A stretch of DNA of 64,000 nt. Source: Lachnospiraceae bacterium (lineage in GTDB: Bacteria > Bacillota > Clostridia > Lachnospirales > Bianqueaceae). This document shows positions 61,469-64,000 of the stretch, piece after piece. The notes under the pieces were generated by a model that was not told the origin of the DNA, did no database searches, and saw only the letters and a program-made list of their open reading frames with translations. The translations under genes and the position numbers were made by a program. The stretch is from NCBI GenBank assembly GCA_022794035.1, contig JAAWDX010000006.1, positions 62,001 through 126,000 of the forward strand, in the 5' to 3' direction. The first letter of the stretch is position 1. Every line of letters starts with the position of its first letter.

Positions 61469-62476
61469 CTATACTTCTTTAAACTCAATTCCGATCTGTT
61501 TTCTGAGCGTCTCCAGCAGCTTGCACACCTTCATAGCCTGCCGGCTGCAATACGCATATGCTTCTTTATGCTGCTGCGGATTCAGGATCCATTCACAGAA
61601 GCTGCGCGCCTCAGCGCCCATAAGCGTATTTTTCTCCTCATCTCCCCATACCGGTACAATCCGGCCGTCCGGCTGATGCAGGTTCATCCCCGTCAGCTGC
61701 GAAATAGAATCGATCGTAAGTGTCCCCTGATCGCCTATAATCTGCGATCCCAGATAGTTTTGGCCAACCTTGCTGTAGCTGATGCTCACATGACAGTCCT
61801 CATACAGAAACAAAAGGTCACCGCTGCAGTCGGCGCCTGATTCCAAAAACTGCCCGTGCGCCGCAATCTCTTTTGGCTTTCCAAAAAGCTCCAGCACCAG
61901 ATAGATACAATATATCCCCAGATCCATCAGCGCACCTGTGCAAAATTCAGGATTAAAAATATTGGGATTCTTTCCTGCCAGATAAGCCGGATATTTAGAG
62001 GACAGCTGTGAAAAATCAATATGCGCGGTACGAATCCTTCCCAATTGACTTACAGCCTCCTTCAGCGCCGCAAGCTGGGGCTGATGTAGCATCATAATGG
62101 CTTCCATATAAATCAGTCCTTTGCTCGCTGCCAGCTCCTGCAGCTCCTCTAGCTGCTCTGGATGAATTGTGATGGGCTTTTCACAGATCACATGCTTGCC
62201 ATGCCTCAAAAAGAGCTTGCTCTGCTCATAATGCAGCTTGTTGGGACTTGCGATATATACCGCGTCGATCTCCTCCTGCTGCGCCATCTCTTGCAGATCT
62301 GTATAAATTTTGATTGTATTTCCGTGAGCAGCTCCTTTAAACGGCTGCGCAAAGCTGCGTCCTTTTTCCGCACTGCGGGAATATACGGCTGCAAGCTCCA
62401 TTCCGGACACTCCCATTGCACCGGCAATAAAGGTTTCTGTGATCCAGCCGGTACCGATAATTCCATAGCGTATCAT
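61469..62476 (-). CDS. Gfo/Idh/MocA-family oxidoreductase
   Basis: 335 residues. Rossmann NAD(P)-binding start YGIIGTGWITETFIAGA (about 4-20), then AVYIASPNKLHYEQSKLFL (about 71-89), the conserved CEKPITIHPEQL (about 98-109; Lys of EKP is catalytic) and a C-terminal alpha/beta domain. These enzymes oxidise or reduce sugars and related cyclic compounds; the substrate cannot be given. The ATG at 62476 has GGAG at 8 nt; another ATG two codons earlier is too close to it. Confidence 0.9.
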   Translation of the reverse strand: MIRYGIIGTGWITETFIAGAMGVSGMELAAVYSRSAEKGRSFAQPFKGAAHGNTIKIYTDLQEMAQQEEIDAVYIASPNKLHYEQSKLFLRHGKHVICEKPITIHPEQLEELQELAASKGLIYMEAIMMLHQPQLAALKEAVSQLGRIRTAHIDFSQLSSKYPAYLAGKNPNIFNPEFCTGALMDLGIYCIYLVLELFGKPKEIAAHGQFLESGADCSGDLLFLYEDCHVSISYSKVGQNYLGSQIIGDQGTLTIDSISQLTGMNLHQPDGRIVPVWGDEEKNTLMGAEARSFCEWILNPQQHKEAYAYCSRQAMKVCKLLETLRKQIGIEFKEV

Positions 62477-62491
62477 GCTCATGTCTCCTTT

Positions 62492-63280
62492 TTATAGTGT
62501 AAATATGGCCGTGCTGCTTTCGCGCTTTGTCAGATAGACGGACTCTTTGCCCGCCTCTCCCATGCGCTCTTTTAGCATATCGAGTGTTGTTTTCATAGCG
62601 AGCTCCGGCTTATTGTTTTCTTCACTCAGATGTCCTAACAGAAAAATCCCCTTTCTGTTTTGGCGCAGCGCCTCTGTCACTGCCAGCGCGCAGTCGTGAT
62701 TGGAAAGATGCCCCATGTTGCTGCGGATTCTTTTTTTCAGCGGCATAGGATACGGGCCATTCATCAGCATATCGATATCATGATTGCTTTCAATCACCGA
62801 CAGGTCTGCTTCTGCCAGATGTCTTTGCATCAGCGGTGTGACCATGCCCGTATCGGTGATGACCACTGCTTTGTTTCCACCGCTTTCCACTGCATAGCCG
62901 CAGGGATCATTCGCATCGTGGCAGGTCGGAATCGCCTCTATGCGCAGATCGCTCATCCGGTACCCCTTTCCAGAACGAATCTCTACGCAAAGCTCACCCG
63001 GCACCTGCCCGATCATGCGCTGCATGCCGCGCCATGTCCCGGCCGTCGCCATGACCGGCACCCGATAGCGCCGCATCCAGACGCCCACCCCTTTGGTATG
63101 ATCCGAATGCTCATGCGTCACAAATACTGCTGTGATGCTGGCCGGATCAATCTGACGCTCTTTCAGCAGTCCCTCGATCTGGCGCGCGCTGAGCCCGATG
63201 TCGATCAGCAGCCTGTGCTGGCCGGTTTCGATCAAATGACAGTTTCCGCTGCTGCCGCTTGTTATAGAACAAAATCGCAT
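62492..63280 (-). CDS. Metallo-beta-lactamase-fold hydrolase (WalJ/YycJ-like)
   Basis: About 262 residues from the ATG at 63280, which starts 4 bp after the helicase stop; in-frame ATGs upstream lie within the helicase gene. Motifs: CSITSGSSGNCHLIET at the N terminus, VFVTHEHSDHTKGVG (about 52-66, HxHxDH metal site), DTGMVTPLMQRHL and later HLSNHDCAL and LLGHLSEENN. YycJ/WalJ proteins are nucleases linked to repair or cell-wall regulation. The usual walRK neighbours are absent here. Confidence 0.9.
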   Translation of the reverse strand: MRFCSITSGSSGNCHLIETGQHRLLIDIGLSARQIEGLLKERQIDPASITAVFVTHEHSDHTKGVGVWMRRYRVPVMATAGTWRGMQRMIGQVPGELCVEIRSGKGYRMSDLRIEAIPTCHDANDPCGYAVESGGNKAVVITDTGMVTPLMQRHLAEADLSVIESNHDIDMLMNGPYPMPLKKRIRSNMGHLSNHDCALAVTEALRQNRKGIFLLGHLSEENNKPELAMKTTLDMLKERMGEAGKESVYLTKRESSTAIFTL

Positions 63281-63284
63281 CTTT

Positions 63285-64000
63285 CTATGATTCTCCATTC
63301 CAAAATTCATTTAAAACTGCCGGCAGATTTTCTGGCTGGACTCTTGTAATCGGAAACCAATCCTGCGGATACAGCTCATAATATCTTGACTGATCAAAGC
63401 GTTCATCTACTAATAGAATGATACCTTTATCCTTTTCTGTCCGAATGACGCGCCCCGCTGCCTGAAACACCTTGCCGATACCGGGATAAGCATAGGCATA
63501 CTCAAAGCCCTTGCCTGTAGAGGCCTCCATCTGCTCGCGGATCAGATCCCTCTCAAGCCCGATCTGCGGAATGCCCACACTGACAATCATAACGCCGATC
63601 AGCGCCTCCCCCTGCAGGTCAATCCCTTCGGAAAACACACCGCCCAGTACGCAAAAGCCCAGCAGCGCCCCCTGCGCTTCATAAAACTGCTGCAAAAAAG
63701 CCTGTCTCTCTTCTTCGCTCATCTGGCTTTCCTGTTTGATGACCCTCTCATCAGGATAGAGCTCGGTAAAACATGCATACGCCTGCTCCATATAGGCAAA
63801 TGAAGGAAAAAACGCCATATAATGCCCCTCTTTTGCCGCAATCATCTGCTGCAAAAGAAGACAGACCGACTGCAGGCTCTGCTGCCTGTTCTGATAATTT
63901 GTCCTTATCCGGCTGACCATCACCTTTTTGTGCTCTGCCGCAAAGGGAGAAGCTAGGGCAATCGCCTTCTCCTCCTTTTCTCCGCCTAAAAGCTCTTTAT
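63285..64000 (-). CDS. DinG/XPD-like ATP-dependent DNA helicase, C-terminal part (5' end outside window)
   Basis: The frame is open from the right edge (visible part begins ...KELLGGEKEEKAIALASPF). About 238 residues are present. The HELICc2 domain is recognisable from FPSFAYMEQAYACF, LGGVFSEGIDLQGEALIGVMI-type text and the motif VI QAAGRVIRTEKDKGIILLVDER-type segment. DinG-like helicases resolve structured DNA, R-loops or repair intermediates. Its stop is 4 bp before the metallo-beta-lactamase-fold gene, so the two are probably cotranscribed. Only the last third is visible. Confidence 0.85.
   Translation of the reverse strand, partial: KELLGGEKEEKAIALASPFAAEHKKVMVSRIRTNYQNRQQSLQSVCLLLQQMIAAKEGHYMAFFPSFAYMEQAYACFTELYPDERVIKQESQMSEEERQAFLQQFYEAQGALLGFCVLGGVFSEGIDLQGEALIGVMIVSVGIPQIGLERDLIREQMEASTGKGFEYAYAYPGIGKVFQAAGRVIRTEKDKGIILLVDERFDQSRYYELYPQDWFPITRVQPENLPAVLNEFWNGES

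Overview
The window looks like chromosome of a spore-forming, Gram-positive Clostridia-type Firmicute, most probably a Lachnospiraceae member. This is inferred from the gene families and gene order; there is no rRNA to test it. Supporting markers are an alpha/beta-type small acid-soluble spore protein, CodY, a YlbJ-type sporulation membrane protein, CIRCE-controlled groES-groEL, a PrkC/PrpC pair, RemA, and gene order close to the Bacillus subtilis chromosome in three separate blocks. Most genes lie on the minus strand; DeoR/OPA, comM, tmcAL, the SASP gene and one flavoprotein are on plus. I see no insertion sequence, prophage, CRISPR array or rRNA gene.

Left part (1-8.3 kb), sugar metabolism: a GH38 alpha-mannosidase (cut by the left edge) diverges from a DeoR regulator and an organophosphate/phosphate antiporter-type transporter. 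Next come rhaA (rhamnose isomerase), rhaD (rhamnulose-1-P aldolase) and a dihydrouridine synthase whose start overlaps the end of rhaD. No rhamnulokinase is present here.

Block A (8.4-16.8 kb): dprA-topA-codY-sigma factor-rpsB-tsf. This is the B. subtilis smf-topA-...-codY-[fla/che]-sigD-...-rpsB-tsf locus with the flagellar operon missing between codY and the sigD/whiG-type sigma factor. A divergent comM-like AAA ATPase lies upstream.

16.8-24.3 kb: a flotillin gene preceded by a manganese-type (yybP-ykoY) riboswitch with its own consensus promoter and a terminator; a four-tRNA operon (Leu-Phe-Gly-Arg); then three tandem solute-binding-type lipoproteins with no permease, two of them paralogues whose 3' ends look homogenised, headed by a candidate 50-residue small ORF behind a perfect -35/-10 promoter.

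24.3-29.2 kb: ispF, an AraC-type regulator, groEL-groES under CIRCE, and tmcAL. 29.3-35.7 kb: a 1547-residue cell-surface protein with repeated modules and a three-helix C-terminal membrane region, and a membrane-anchored parvulin foldase.

Block B (35.8-38.3 kb): rsmD-coaD-coiled-coil gene-ylbJ, matching ylbH-ylbI-ylbJ of B. subtilis (tmcAL is ylbM). A SASP gene sits upstream on the other strand.

Block C (38.9-61.4 kb) is the long housekeeping cluster rqcH(yloA), yloC, remA, gmk, rpoZ, priA, def, fmt, zinc peptidase, rsmB, rlmN, prpC, prkC, rsgA, rpe, thiN, rpmB, yloU, fakA(yloV), recG, transcribed right to left. It covers translation initiation and formyl-Met processing, rRNA modification, ribosome assembly and rescue, replication restart, and Ser/Thr phospho-signalling. 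Relative to B. subtilis, coaBC and spoVM are absent from their usual places and a YugP-like metallopeptidase is inserted. The right edge carries a Gfo/Idh/MocA oxidoreductase, a metallo-beta-lactamase-fold hydrolase and the 3' part of a DinG/XPD-like helicase gene.
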